DNA of 33,922 nt from JAWPNA01 sp045402695 (GCA_045402695.1 JAWPNA010000219.1:1-33922), one strand, 5' to 3'; shown: positions 24,507 through 32,890, numbered from the stretch's first letter. Numbers and translations: made by a program. Notes: generated by a model not told the origin, from the letters alone.

Positions 24507-25670
24507 ATGCTGGCTGCCATCTCTCGTGAGGACATGAAGAGAATCCTCGTTTCCGCGTACCTGGCGATCGCGATAGGCATGGCCTGGTACGCCTTTCTTC
24601 ACCCGTATCACAACTGGGATCTGATCCCGTACGTAGCCGTGGTGCTCTCGTACGATGAGAGCGATCCTGAAGTCGTCCACCAGCGAGCCTACGAGGAGGT
24701 CCGGCGGTCGGTGCCCGATCAGGTCTACGCCGAGATGACCGGCGGGCCGTACAGAAGGGAGATGGAGGCCAACGTCCCGTACTTCACCCAGCAGCTTCCT
24801 TTCTACAAGATCCGGCCGCTCTACACCGGACTCATCCTTCTCGGTCACCGGGCGGGGATTCCCGTCGTGAAGGCGGCCCTGGCTTCTTCCGTGCTGCCGG
24901 GCCTCGTGATCTGCGCCGTCATCCTGGTCTGGCTGCTCAGGTATTTCGACGCGGCGTGGGCCTCCGTGCTCTCGGTGCTGGTGGCGGGCGCCACGGGCGT
25001 GACGGAGGTCTCTCGTCTGGCCACGCCTGATGCCCTGTCGGCCGCGCTCCTGATTCTGTCGGTCTTTCTCTTCACCGGCGGGAAACACGCGAGGCCGGCG
25101 GCCGCCCTCCTGGTGCTGTCAATTCTCGCCCGGACGGACAATATCCTGCCCGCGCTGCTCGTGCTGGGCTATTTCCGGTTCTACGAGTCGAACGGCGGCA
25201 CGATGCACTGGCTCGATCACCTCGTCTCCTCCGTGTTGTGCATCGTGGCGTATCTCGGGGCGGCCGGACTCGCAGGCGGGTATTCGTGGGCCGTCGTGTT
25301 CCACCATACGTTTCTTGGCCGCATCGGCAATCCGGCCGAGTTCCATTCCGGGATCGGCACGGCTGACTACCTGCGCGTGCTTGAGCGCGGGCTGATCGGG
25401 GGGATCATGGAGGACCGCTCTTCTTTCTTCTTTCTCCTCTGCACGGTGCTCACCGTCATGCTGGCCCCCCGCGCGGGCCGGCGGGCCGCTGGACACCGGG
25501 GACTGGCCATCCTCATGATGCTGGGCGTGGCCGCCCACTTCGTTCTCTTCCCGAGCCTCGACGTCCGGTTCTTCGTGGCCAACTACGCCGTCATCTGTGC
25601 CTGCCTGCTCGGCACGGTCCGCGTGGCGGCCGGACCGGGCTACGACGCCGGGAACTCCAGCGCTGCCTGA
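24507..25670 (+). CDS. Polytopic membrane protein of unknown function
   Basis: The protein has 387 residues; the ATG at 24507 follows GAGGGAGAG (an in-frame ATG at 24534 is an alternative). About eight or nine hydrophobic helices are seen, for example ILVSAYLAIAIGMAWYAFL, GLVICAVILVWLL and LLCTVLTVMLAP. An acidic/aromatic first loop after helix 1 (HPYHNWDLIPYVAVVLSYDE) recalls the first periplasmic loop of GT-C-type lipid-linked glycosyltransferases, but no definitive motif was found. The 3' end overlaps the convergent MFS gene by 31 bp. Confidence 0.75.
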   Translation: MLAAISREDMKRILVSAYLAIAIGMAWYAFLHPYHNWDLIPYVAVVLSYDESDPEVVHQRAYEEVRRSVPDQVYAEMTGGPYRREMEANVPYFTQQLPFYKIRPLYTGLILLGHRAGIPVVKAALASSVLPGLVICAVILVWLLRYFDAAWASVLSVLVAGATGVTEVSRLATPDALSAALLILSVFLFTGGKHARPAAALLVLSILARTDNILPALLVLGYFRFYESNGGTMHWLDHLVSSVLCIVAYLGAAGLAGGYSWAVVFHHTFLGRIGNPAEFHSGIGTADYLRVLERGLIGGIMEDRSSFFFLLCTVLTVMLAPRAGRRAAGHRGLAILMMLGVAAHFVLFPSLDVRFFVANYAVICACLLGTVRVAAGPGYDAGNSSAA

Positions 25671-26911
25671 CGCCCGCGGGGCACGTCCACCCACAGCAGC
25701 ATCACCAGGCCGGCGGCGAGAAACAGGAGCACCGTGAGGATTGCGATGCGATGGCTCGAGGCGAGGCTCGCGGCCAGCCCGTAGACGGCCGGCCCCAGCA
25801 CCGCGGAGAACTTGCCGCACAAGGAGAAGAACCCGTAGAACTCCGCGTCGTGCCCCGCGGGGACGAAGAGCCTCATCAGCCCGCGGCTGGCCGCCTGGTT
25901 GGATCCCAGCCCCAGCCCTGCGACCAGGGCGATCGCCCAGAACTGCCCCTTCGTGCCCGCCGCGAAGGCCGCCGCCACGACACCGCACCACAGAAGGAGC
26001 GTCATGATGATCGTGGGCTTCGCGCCGAGGCGATCGGTCACATGTCCGAACAGGAGCGATCCCGCCAGAGCCGTCACCTGCACGGCCATGAACAGCCAGA
26101 CAGTCTCGGCCATCGAGAAGTGCAGGACCGAGACGGCGTAGATGCTGGAGAAGTAGATCACCGTCTCGATGCCGTCGTTGTACACGAGGAACGCCGCCAG
26201 GAACTTGAACAGCTCGGACAGTGTGCGCACGCGCGAGAAGGTCGCCGACAGCCGGGCGTATCCGGCGCGCGCGAGCGATGTCCCGGGGGTACTGTGGTGC
26301 GCCACCGCCCGTTCCTTCATCCAGAGGAAGATAGGCGCCGAGAAGAGGGCGAAGAACACCGCCGTCACGACGAACGACGCGCGGAACGTCGCCTGGTTGG
26401 CCGGGCCCAGCCCGCCCGCCAGCAGTGGCAGGCACACCGCCAGCGCGATCAGGCCCCCCGCGTATCCGAGCGCGTAGCCGTACCCGGAGAGACGGCCCAC
26501 GTTGTGCTCATCGGAGAGCTCCGACAGGAAGGCGTTGTAGATCCCATTGCCGCCGGCAAAGCCGACGTTGGCCACCACGAAGAGCGCGGTGCCGGCGAGC
26601 AGATCCCCCTCGCGCACGAAGAACAGCAGCGCGGTGGGGATCACGCACATGGCGGTGAAGAAGAGAAGCCAACTCTTCTTCGACGCCGAATGATCGGCCA
26701 CCGCCCCCAATAGAGGCGAAACCACCCCGATCAGGATCATCGAGACGGTGATCGCAATCCCCCACAACAGAGGGCCGGTCGAGACACCCAAGGCGACCAC
26801 CTGGGTGAAGTAGACGGAATAGGCGACGGTGGTGATGAGGGTGGGGAACGCCGAGTTGGCGAAGTCGTACAGACACCAGCTCGTCAGCTCGACTTTCGAC
26901 GGCGGCCCCAC
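25640..26911 (-). CDS. MFS transporter of the UMF1 / Atg22-like family
   Basis: The protein has 423 residues and about 12 predicted helices. It starts with the family's N-terminal signature W-x-LYDFANSAF (about 12-20), shared with Atg22-like vacuolar amino-acid effluxers and bacterial UMF1 transporters. An MFS-type loop, LFGHVTDRLGAKP, is in the second half. The substrate is unknown; amino acids are plausible given the Atg22 resemblance and the aspA gene in the same leftward operon. The start is GTG, 13 bp after the lipoprotein stop. Confidence 0.88.
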   Translation of the reverse strand: MGPPSKVELTSWCLYDFANSAFPTLITTVAYSVYFTQVVALGVSTGPLLWGIAITVSMILIGVVSPLLGAVADHSASKKSWLLFFTAMCVIPTALLFFVREGDLLAGTALFVVANVGFAGGNGIYNAFLSELSDEHNVGRLSGYGYALGYAGGLIALAVCLPLLAGGLGPANQATFRASFVVTAVFFALFSAPIFLWMKERAVAHHSTPGTSLARAGYARLSATFSRVRTLSELFKFLAAFLVYNDGIETVIYFSSIYAVSVLHFSMAETVWLFMAVQVTALAGSLLFGHVTDRLGAKPTIIMTLLLWCGVVAAAFAAGTKGQFWAIALVAGLGLGSNQAASRGLMRLFVPAGHDAEFYGFFSLCGKFSAVLGPAVYGLAASLASSHRIAILTVLLFLAAGLVMLLWVDVPRGRQAALEFPAS

Positions 26912-26924
26912 CTCGTAGAAAGTC

Positions 26925-27776
26925 TCAGGCGCCGACAGTGGTCTTCGGAATCTGGACTTCCTCGTCCAGCTTGATCTCGAACGGCGTGTCGGCGGCGAGC
27001 TTCGCCTGGCCGCCGTCCTTGCCCATCACGACGGCGGTTCCCACCCCGCCGCCGATGATGGCTCCGATGACGGCGCCTTTCGTGTCCTTGCCCAGGATGC
27101 GGCCCAGCAGCGCGCCACCTGCGGCGGAGCCTCCGATGACGGCGGCGTTCTTCTTCTTCTGGCTGGCCGTGACCTCGCGAAAGGTGCCCTTGATCGGCGT
27201 GCTGTATCCATCCGGCATCGTCAGCTCGTCAAACGACATCGCGAGCTTGGCCTTGCCGGCGCCCGGCTTGGCCGCGATGGCCTCCGTGACTGTCCCCTTG
27301 ACCTTCGAGCCCGCGGGGACGACCTCCCTGCCCTCCACCGAGATCGCGTCCACGACGGTGGCCGTGAATCCCTGGCCGACCTGCGCCGTCTTGGAGTTGA
27401 GGGGCGTGTCCAGCGCGAGCGTCAGCACGGTACCGGCCGGCACTGCGGTCATCTGCGGCTTGGGAGGCGCGGGAGGCTGCTGGGGAGCCGGCGCGGGGGC
27501 CGGGGTGGTGGTGGCGAAGCGCTCGGCGGGCGGCTGTGAGCGCGGTTGCGGACGCTGCGGCGCCGGCGTGGCGGGATACGCGGGGGGAGGCGCGGTGGGC
27601 TGCGCCGCCTGCCCGTATGGCTGCTGCGCGGGGGCTGAAGGTTGTGTTGTATCAGGCGGAGGAGTCGCCGGTTGCGCGGCGGGCTGAACGGCGTCCGCCT
27701 GCTGCTGTGGCGAACCACCGCAGGCGACCAGAAGCGCGATCAGGATCGGGCCGGTCATGGATCCGAGGTTTCTCAT
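26925..27776 (-). CDS. Lipoprotein with Pro/Gln-rich linker and glycine-zipper domain
   Basis: The protein has 283 residues. The start at 27776 follows GGGAGG with 6-bp spacing. A lipobox LVAC puts the lipidated Cys at residue 19, followed by a long Pro/Gln/Ala-rich linker (about 20-115) suited to crossing the periplasm or cell wall. Next is a beta domain (VPAGTVLTLALDTPLNSK...GREVVPAGSKVKGTV). A glycine-zipper segment follows (AAVIGGSAAGGALLGRILG, then GAVIGAIIGGGVGTAVVMG), typical of membrane-inserting helices. Probably an envelope structural protein; function unknown. Confidence 0.8.
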   Translation of the reverse strand: MRNLGSMTGPILIALLVACGGSPQQQADAVQPAAQPATPPPDTTQPSAPAQQPYGQAAQPTAPPPAYPATPAPQRPQPRSQPPAERFATTTPAPAPAPQQPPAPPKPQMTAVPAGTVLTLALDTPLNSKTAQVGQGFTATVVDAISVEGREVVPAGSKVKGTVTEAIAAKPGAGKAKLAMSFDELTMPDGYSTPIKGTFREVTASQKKKNAAVIGGSAAGGALLGRILGKDTKGAVIGAIIGGGVGTAVVMGKDGGQAKLAADTPFEIKLDEEVQIPKTTVGA

Positions 27777-27835
27777 CGAATGCCTCCCTGGTGAGTCGTG
27801 GAGTCGAAGCACCGCGCGGGGTCGCGGGAAGGATA

Positions 27836-29245
27836 TCACTTCGCCGGAGACTTGCCGGAAATGCCCGGCTCCGTCATCTCGAACGGGTCGAGGATCTTCT
27901 TCAGGTCCCCTTCGGGCAGCAGTTTCATCTCGCGCACGACTTGAGGAATCGTCTTGCCGCTCCTGGCGGCCTCCTTCACCACCTCGACCCCCTTCGCGTA
28001 CCCGATGTACGGATTGAGCGCCGTCACGATGGCTGGAGACATCTCAGCAAAGCGCCGGCACCGGTCCTCGTCGGCGCGGATCCCTTCGATGCAGCGGGTC
28101 CGCAGCACCGTCAGGGAGGTCCTCAGGATTTCGAATGACGTCAGGGTATTGAATGTCATGGCCGGCATCATCACGTTGAGCTCGAGCTGGCCGGCCTGAA
28201 CCGCGTAATCCACGGCGGCTGCGCAGCCCACGACCTGGAAGCACACCATGGCCGCCATCTCGAGGATGGCCGGGTTGACCTTGCCGGGCATGATCGAGGA
28301 GCCCGGCTGCACCGCGGGCAGGATGATCTCGGCCAGGCCGGCCATCGGTCCGGAGGCCATCAGGCGCAGATCGCCGGTGATACGGATGATCTCCAGCGCG
28401 ATCAGCTTGAGCGCCGATGCGGCGGCCGCCATCGGCAGGTTGGACTGCATCGCCTCGCGCATGTCGGCGCTGGGTCTCAGATCCAGGCCGGTGAACAGGC
28501 GCAGGTTGCCGATGGCGCGGTCGCGGTATCCGGGAGCCGTGTTGAGACCGGTGCCGGCGGCCGTCCCTCCCAGTCCCAGCTCCTCCAGGTGCCCGCACGC
28601 CTCCTTCAGCGCGCGGCGCCCGCGCCCCACGGCACGGGCGTAGGCGGCGAACTCCTGCCCGAGCCGGATCGGGACAGCGTCCTGCAGGTGGGTGCGCCCC
28701 GGCTTGAGCACGTGATCGAGCTCGCGTCCCTTCGCGTCGAGGGCCGATTCCAGGGCCGCAAGGACCGGGTCGAGGTCGCGCGCGCACAGCAACGCCGACA
28801 CGCGCATCGCCGTGGGGTAGGTGTCGTTGGTGGACTGTCCGAAGTTGACGTGATCGTTGGGATGCACGAGGCCGTAGTCGCCCTTCCTGCCACCCAGGAT
28901 CTCGATGGCGCGGTTCGCCAGCAGCTCGTTGACGTTCATGTGCTGGGAGACCCCGGCGCCTGACTGGAAGACGTCCACCACGAACTGGTCCCGCATCCTG
29001 CCGGCGAGCACCTCGTCGCAGGCTTGAGCGATCGCCGAGGCCACCTCGGGTTTCAGCGCGCCTCCGTCCCGGTTGGCCAGCGCGGACGCCTTCTTCTGAT
29101 GCATGTAGGCGTCGATCAGGCGAGGGTGGGATCTCCAGCCGCTGATCGGGTAGTTCTCCAGCGCCCGCGCCGTCTGGATGCCGTAATAGGCGCTCGCCGG
29201 GACTTGCTTCTCCCCCAGAGAGTCTTTCTCGATGCGGCCCGGCAT
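27836..29245 (-). CDS. aspA: Aspartate ammonia-lyase
   Basis: The protein has 469 residues, the usual length. It releases ammonia from L-aspartate to give fumarate. The superfamily signature GSSIMPGKVNP (315-325), carrying the catalytic Ser loop, is intact. GQSTNDTYPTAMR and GRTHLQDAVPIRLGQEF are also present. The N-terminal AYYGIQTARALENYPISGW is characteristic of aspartases rather than of class II fumarases. The ATG follows AGGAGA; part of this Shine-Dalgarno belongs to the CTAG end of the adjacent MITE-like element. Confidence 0.93.
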   Translation of the reverse strand: MPGRIEKDSLGEKQVPASAYYGIQTARALENYPISGWRSHPRLIDAYMHQKKASALANRDGGALKPEVASAIAQACDEVLAGRMRDQFVVDVFQSGAGVSQHMNVNELLANRAIEILGGRKGDYGLVHPNDHVNFGQSTNDTYPTAMRVSALLCARDLDPVLAALESALDAKGRELDHVLKPGRTHLQDAVPIRLGQEFAAYARAVGRGRRALKEACGHLEELGLGGTAAGTGLNTAPGYRDRAIGNLRLFTGLDLRPSADMREAMQSNLPMAAAASALKLIALEIIRITGDLRLMASGPMAGLAEIILPAVQPGSSIMPGKVNPAILEMAAMVCFQVVGCAAAVDYAVQAGQLELNVMMPAMTFNTLTSFEILRTSLTVLRTRCIEGIRADEDRCRRFAEMSPAIVTALNPYIGYAKGVEVVKEAARSGKTIPQVVREMKLLPEGDLKKILDPFEMTEPGISGKSPAK

Positions 29246-29256
29246 GGAATCGTCTC

Positions 29257-29422
29257 CTAGTGTGGTGAGTCAGAAATGTCGTGCAATACCGAGGGCGCCG
29301 GAGCGCCCGGATGGCGAGGAGCGACGAGGGCGCATGCGTTGTGCATGTAACCGAGGAGCGACGCGGCCATCCGGGATGATACGGCGGCCGAATATCACGA
29401 GATTTCTGACTCGCCACACTAG
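29257..29422. mobile_element. MITE-like element with 27-bp terminal inverted repeats
   Basis: The outer 27 bp at 29257-29283 and 29396-29422 are inverted repeats with two mismatches, each beginning CTAG then TGTGG. Inside are a 9-bp inverted pair (CCCGGATGG at 29306-29314 and CCATCCGGG at 29367-29375) and a 12-bp direct repeat CGAGGAGCGACG (29315 and 29352). There is no coding capacity. The CTAG ends may be a 4-bp target duplication, or a TA duplication inside a CTAG target as in the IS630 family. If one copy is removed, ALDH and aspA become neighbours about 14 bp apart, with stop and Shine-Dalgarno intact. Confidence 0.8.
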
Positions 29423-30858
29423 AGTCCAGCCCCGGACTGGTCGATGTGCCACCCGAGGATCTTGATCTCAGTCATCTCCTCGATGGCGTACTTGAGGCCT
29501 TCCCTTCCCAACCCCGAGTCCTTGACGCCTCCGTACGGCATGTGGTCGATGCGGAACGAGGAGACATCATCCACCATCAGCCCGCCTACATCCAGGGTCT
29601 CGAACGCCTTCCAGATCGATGGCGCGTCCCGCGTGAAGAGGCCCGCCTGCAGGCCGTAGTCCGAGTCGTTGACCATCTCCAGCGCCTCCTCAAGAGTCTC
29701 GTAGGAGTTAACCACGACCACGGGCGCGAACACCTCGCGGCACGACACCTTCATGTCGCGGCGGGCGTCCGTCAGGATGCACGGGGCGAGGATGGCTCCT
29801 GTGCGCCCGCCACCCAGCACAAGTTTCGCGCCCCCCGCCACAGCCTCCTCGATCCATGAAGCGGCGCGCGCGGCCTCCGGCTCGGAGATCATCGGGCCCA
29901 CGTCGGTGGATTCATCCAGCGGATCACCTACGTTCAGCGCCTTCACCTTGGCAACCAGCGCCTCCAGGAACGGCCCGCGCACCTCGCGGTGCACCAGCAC
30001 CCTCTGCACCGAAATGCACGATTGGCCCGCATACGAATAGCCGCCGGCCGTGATCCGCTCCGCGGCCCTCTCGACGCCGGCGTCGCGGTGAACGATCACC
30101 GCCGCGTTGCCGCCCAGCTCCAGCGCGACCTTCTTCTTTCCCGCTTTGCGCTTCAGCTCCCATCCCACCGCGGGGCTGCCCGTGAAGGTGAGCATCTTGA
30201 CCCTCTCGTCCGTGACAAGGGGGCTTGCGGTCTCGACGGAGCACGGCACGACGCTCAGGGCGCCGGGCGGGAGGCCCGATCTCTGAGCTATCTCGGCCAG
30301 CACGAGGCAGGGCGAGGGAGTCTGCGAGGCGGGCCTGACGACCATCGTATTGCCCGAGGCGATGCAGGGAGCGACCTTGTGCGCCGTCAGGTTCAGGGGG
30401 AAGTTGAATGGAGTGATCCCCGCGACGGGGCCGAGGGGAAACCGCCGGACGATTCCGATGCGATCCGCCCCCCACGGAGCCCAGTCCAGCGGCAGCACCT
30501 CGCCTCCGATGCGCCGCGCTTCTTCCGCCGCCACCTCGAACGTGAAGATGGCGCGGTCCACTTCGGCGCGGCCCGCCTTCACCGGCTTGCCCGCCTCCAG
30601 CGCCAGCAGCCGTACCAACTCATCGTGCCGCTTCCGGATCCCCTCGGCCATCTTGGCCAGGATTGCGGCGCGCTCCCAGGTGGGCGTCCGGCGCGAGATC
30701 CTGAATGCCTCCCGAGCGGAGGCGATGGCGTCCTCGATGTCGGCGGGCCGTGCGCGGTGCACGCACGCCACGACACTCGCGTCGGATGGCGAGCGCACTT
30801 CATGGATCTCGCCGGTGGCTCGCCACTGGCCCGCGATGAAGCAACGCCGTTCGGTCAT
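29419..30858 (-). CDS. NAD(P)-dependent aldehyde dehydrogenase family protein
   Basis: The protein has 479 residues, the usual length. It oxidises an aldehyde to the acid. Catalytic C281 (AGQSCISVQRV), general base E247 (ALELGG) and oxyanion N152 (TPFNFP) are present. The conserved cofactor-binding Lys of VVKPxxxTP is Arg175 here (VVRPASQTP), which may affect cofactor preference. The substrate cannot be told from sequence. The stop codon TAG lies within the CTAG end of the MITE-like element, and the gene is probably the first of a leftward operon with aspA. The ATG follows GGGGAGAAG. Confidence 0.93.
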   Translation of the reverse strand: MTERRCFIAGQWRATGEIHEVRSPSDASVVACVHRARPADIEDAIASAREAFRISRRTPTWERAAILAKMAEGIRKRHDELVRLLALEAGKPVKAGRAEVDRAIFTFEVAAEEARRIGGEVLPLDWAPWGADRIGIVRRFPLGPVAGITPFNFPLNLTAHKVAPCIASGNTMVVRPASQTPSPCLVLAEIAQRSGLPPGALSVVPCSVETASPLVTDERVKMLTFTGSPAVGWELKRKAGKKKVALELGGNAAVIVHRDAGVERAAERITAGGYSYAGQSCISVQRVLVHREVRGPFLEALVAKVKALNVGDPLDESTDVGPMISEPEAARAASWIEEAVAGGAKLVLGGGRTGAILAPCILTDARRDMKVSCREVFAPVVVVNSYETLEEALEMVNDSDYGLQAGLFTRDAPSIWKAFETLDVGGLMVDDVSSFRIDHMPYGGVKDSGLGREGLKYAIEEMTEIKILGWHIDQSGAGL

Positions 30859-30969
30859 CCGCTACTTCTCCCCGAGATCATCGTCCCCCGGTTTTGCGCC
30901 ACCGTGGATTCTACATCTTCCCCGGTCCGCGCATGAAACCGCAGGCTTGGAGCGTGATATCCTGCACCC

Positions 30970-31170
30970 GTGCATGAGCCCGACCGAACCATCCGCGTGA
31001 GTTGCTTGAAGGAGCAGGGCAAGGACGGCGACGTCCGCTCGATGACGCCCGCTCAGCGCATGGGCATGATGTGGCAGCTCGCCGTGGATGCGTGGGCCTT
31101 CATGGGGAAGTCCGTTGATGAATCGGAATTTTCTCGAACTACTGTCCGCCTTCTCCGGCGAGAGCGTTGA
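30970..31170 (+). CDS. Small partner protein of the downstream nucleotidyltransferase (toxin-antitoxin-like)
   Basis: The protein has 66 residues from a GTG; a GTG at 30997 is an alternative start. The core MTPAQRMGMMWQLAVDAWAFMG, followed by a basic tail TTVRLLRRER, resembles the small protein commonly found just before a DUF6036/AbiEii-like nucleotidyltransferase gene. It overlaps that gene by 53 bp in another frame, typical of tightly coupled pairs. The role is inferred from the arrangement. Confidence 0.6.
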   Translation: MHEPDRTIRVSCLKEQGKDGDVRSMTPAQRMGMMWQLAVDAWAFMGKSVDESEFSRTTVRLLRRER

Positions 31171-31564
31171 GTACCTGATCGCCGGCGCCTATGCCCTCGC
31201 GGCCCATGGAGTGCCAAGAGCCACCGGCGACCTGGACGTGTGGATCCGGGCCTCCGAACAGAACGCGGCGCGCGTCTTCCGCGCTCTGGCGGTCTTCGGC
31301 GCACCTCTGGCCGGCACGAGGGAGAAAGACTTCCGGACCCCAGGCACTGTTTTCCAGATCGGCGTCCCACCTCAGAGAATCGATGTCTTGACGGAGCTCG
31401 ACGGTATCCGCTTCGAACAGGCATGGCCTCACCGCACCGAGGTGGACCTTGCGGGCATGAAGGTTCCCGTGATCGGCCGTGCGGATCTCATCCGGAACAA
31501 GCGGGCCGTCGGCCGCCCCCAGGACCTGGCCGACGTCGCGCGGCTGGAGGAGCTATCCGGGTAG
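31118..31564 (+). CDS. Nucleotidyltransferase-fold protein (AbiEii/DUF6036-like)
   Basis: The protein has 148 residues; the ATG follows GGGGAAG. The N-terminal part, GAYALAAHGVPRATGDLDVWI, is the Pol-beta-like nucleotidyltransferase signature, with metal-binding Asp residues in DLDVW. IDVLTELDGI carries a third likely acidic residue, and the C-terminus has the usual ADLIRNKRAVGRPQDLADVARLEEL helix. Such proteins act as toxins in AbiE/MNT-type pairs or as uncharacterised NTases. Together with the small overlapping gene upstream it forms a likely two-gene module in an accessory region. Confidence 0.82.
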   Translation: MNRNFLELLSAFSGESVEYLIAGAYALAAHGVPRATGDLDVWIRASEQNAARVFRALAVFGAPLAGTREKDFRTPGTVFQIGVPPQRIDVLTELDGIRFEQAWPHRTEVDLAGMKVPVIGRADLIRNKRAVGRPQDLADVARLEELSG

Positions 31565-31658
31565 TTCTCAAGCGCCCATACCCCTGGCTCTCCGGATCCG
31601 AGCGGATGACTGCAAGCGCCGCTCGGACAGGAGATCCTTCAGGAGCGTGAAGGCTCAT

Positions 31659-31961
31659 ATGGCGAAACTCGGAACTCACAAGCGTCCGGCCATCGTCAGG
31701 GTCCGGTCGGTCGAGGAGGCCCAGCGCGTCGTCGAGGTCTGCAGCAAACACGGCTGGCAAGTCATGGTCGGCATCGAACCTGGCGAGCCCGAGGATCTGT
31801 CGGACCTGCACCGCCTCCTCGGTGCTGACGGACCGGACTCCGGCGGCGCCGACTCCCGGCCCGCACGCAGGGCCGGTCCGGGGCGAAACTCGCCCTGTCC
31901 CTGCGGGAGCGGTCGCAGGTACAAACGCTGCTGCGCCGCGGCGGCAAGTGGCGGGCGGTGA
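31659..31961 (+). CDS. Small SEC-C zinc-motif protein
   Basis: The protein has 100 residues; the ATG follows GAAGG. The N-terminal half (MAKLGTHKRPAIVRVRS...VEVCSKHGWQVMVGIEPGEPEDLSDL) looks like a small alpha/beta domain. The C-terminus has a complete SEC-C motif, GRNSPCPCGSGRRYKRCC, the zinc-binding motif also at the end of SecA. This layout matches the short SWIM/SEC-C proteins of the PBPRA1643 type. The function of that family is unknown. Confidence 0.85.
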   Translation: MAKLGTHKRPAIVRVRSVEEAQRVVEVCSKHGWQVMVGIEPGEPEDLSDLHRLLGADGPDSGGADSRPARRAGPGRNSPCPCGSGRRYKRCCAAAASGGR

Positions 31962-32050
31962 TAGAGAAGGTGAGTGGCTGGAGTACTGGGTTCGGACTGG
32001 TCATCGGAGAGAATCGTTGAGCTGGTTCATCCGCGAACGCCTGTCAGACG

Positions 32051-32560
32051 ATGAGTGAATCCCCGGTCAACTGGAAGACAATCCGCCCGTCAGGGGGGTC
32101 GCAACGGGGTGGGTTCGAGGCACTGTGCTGCCAGCTCGCCGATCTCGAACGCCCGGCGGGCACGTCGTTCGTGCGGAAGGGTAGCCCCGACGCCGGGGTC
32201 GAATGCTACGCCACCTTCAGGGACGGTCGTGAGTGGGGGTGGCAGGCGAAATACTTTGACATCCTCGGCAATTCTCAGTGGGCTCAACTCGATAAATCGG
32301 TCCGGACGGCCCTCGAAAAGCACCCGCAACTCGTCCGCTACTACGTGTGCGTCCCGATCGATCTGACGCACGGATCAAGTCGCAAAACTCGGAACAGGGC
32401 CGATGGAACCAGCGCGTGAAGAAGTGGGAGAACTGGAGCCGAGAGCGCGGAATAGAGGTCGAGTTCGTGTTTTGGGGAAGCTACGAACTCCTCCAAGAGT
32501 TGAGCAGGCCAGAGCACATCGGCCGACTCCGATTCTGGTTTGACGTCCACCGCTTCGACC
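32051..32560 (+). pseudogene. N-terminal remnant of a PD-(D/E)xK (Mrr/Cap4-like) defence nuclease, frameshifted and truncated
   Basis: Starting at the ATG 32051, the protein has GGFEALCCQLA, then PDAGVECYATF and EWGWQAKYFDIL: the Asp and Q-x-K elements of a PD-(D/E)xK nuclease as found at the N-terminus of large STAND/Avs-type antiphage ATPases. After VCVPIDLT (about 32368) the frame shifts and homology continues in another frame as ARIKSQNSEQGRWNQRVKKW and VEFVFWGSYELLQELSRPEH, ending at FWFDVHRFD (32557). Everything beyond, including the expected NTPase, is missing. The original gene probably encoded a much larger protein. Confidence 0.7.
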
Positions 32561-32569
32561 CCCTGCCAC

Positions 32570-32866
32570 CACGCCATGCTTCAGCAGGACGATTGCACCG
32601 ACGACGAAGTGCCAGTGGTTGCCGACCATGACTGCTCTCCCGTAGATACCACCGAGGGTTGATTGCCGGGCGGTCCAGTTCATCGCGCCAAACCCGACCA
32701 GGGCTCCCCCGAGAAGCGACGAGAGCGGCTCCACGTCTGGGCGCCGAAAGACCGCATCACCTACCTCTTTACCCGCAAAGAGCAGGGCTGCTCCCATCGC
32801 AGCGAGAAAAAGCGCGGAGGCCGTTACGGCCCAGCCAATACGGACCTGGCCCCTCTCGTCACTCAT
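32570..32866 (-). pseudogene. 3'-truncated small membrane-protein gene in a cassette
   Basis: The start at 32866 follows GGAGA and lies 25 bp after an attC-like site. About 99 residues are recognisable: helix 1 (WAVTASALFLAAMGAALLFAG), a short loop, LLGGALVGFGAMNWTARQSTLGGIYGRAVMVGN, and helix HFVVGAIVLLKHGV. The pattern GxxYxRxVxxGN then HFxxGAxxLLK is that of small four-helix membrane proteins of about 130 residues; the last helix is missing. After about 32570 the frame runs on through the antisense of the nuclease remnant to a stop at 32375, so the 3' end was lost at a recombination junction. Confidence 0.65.
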
Positions 32867-32890
32867 GTCTTCTCCAATCCCGTCCTGTCC

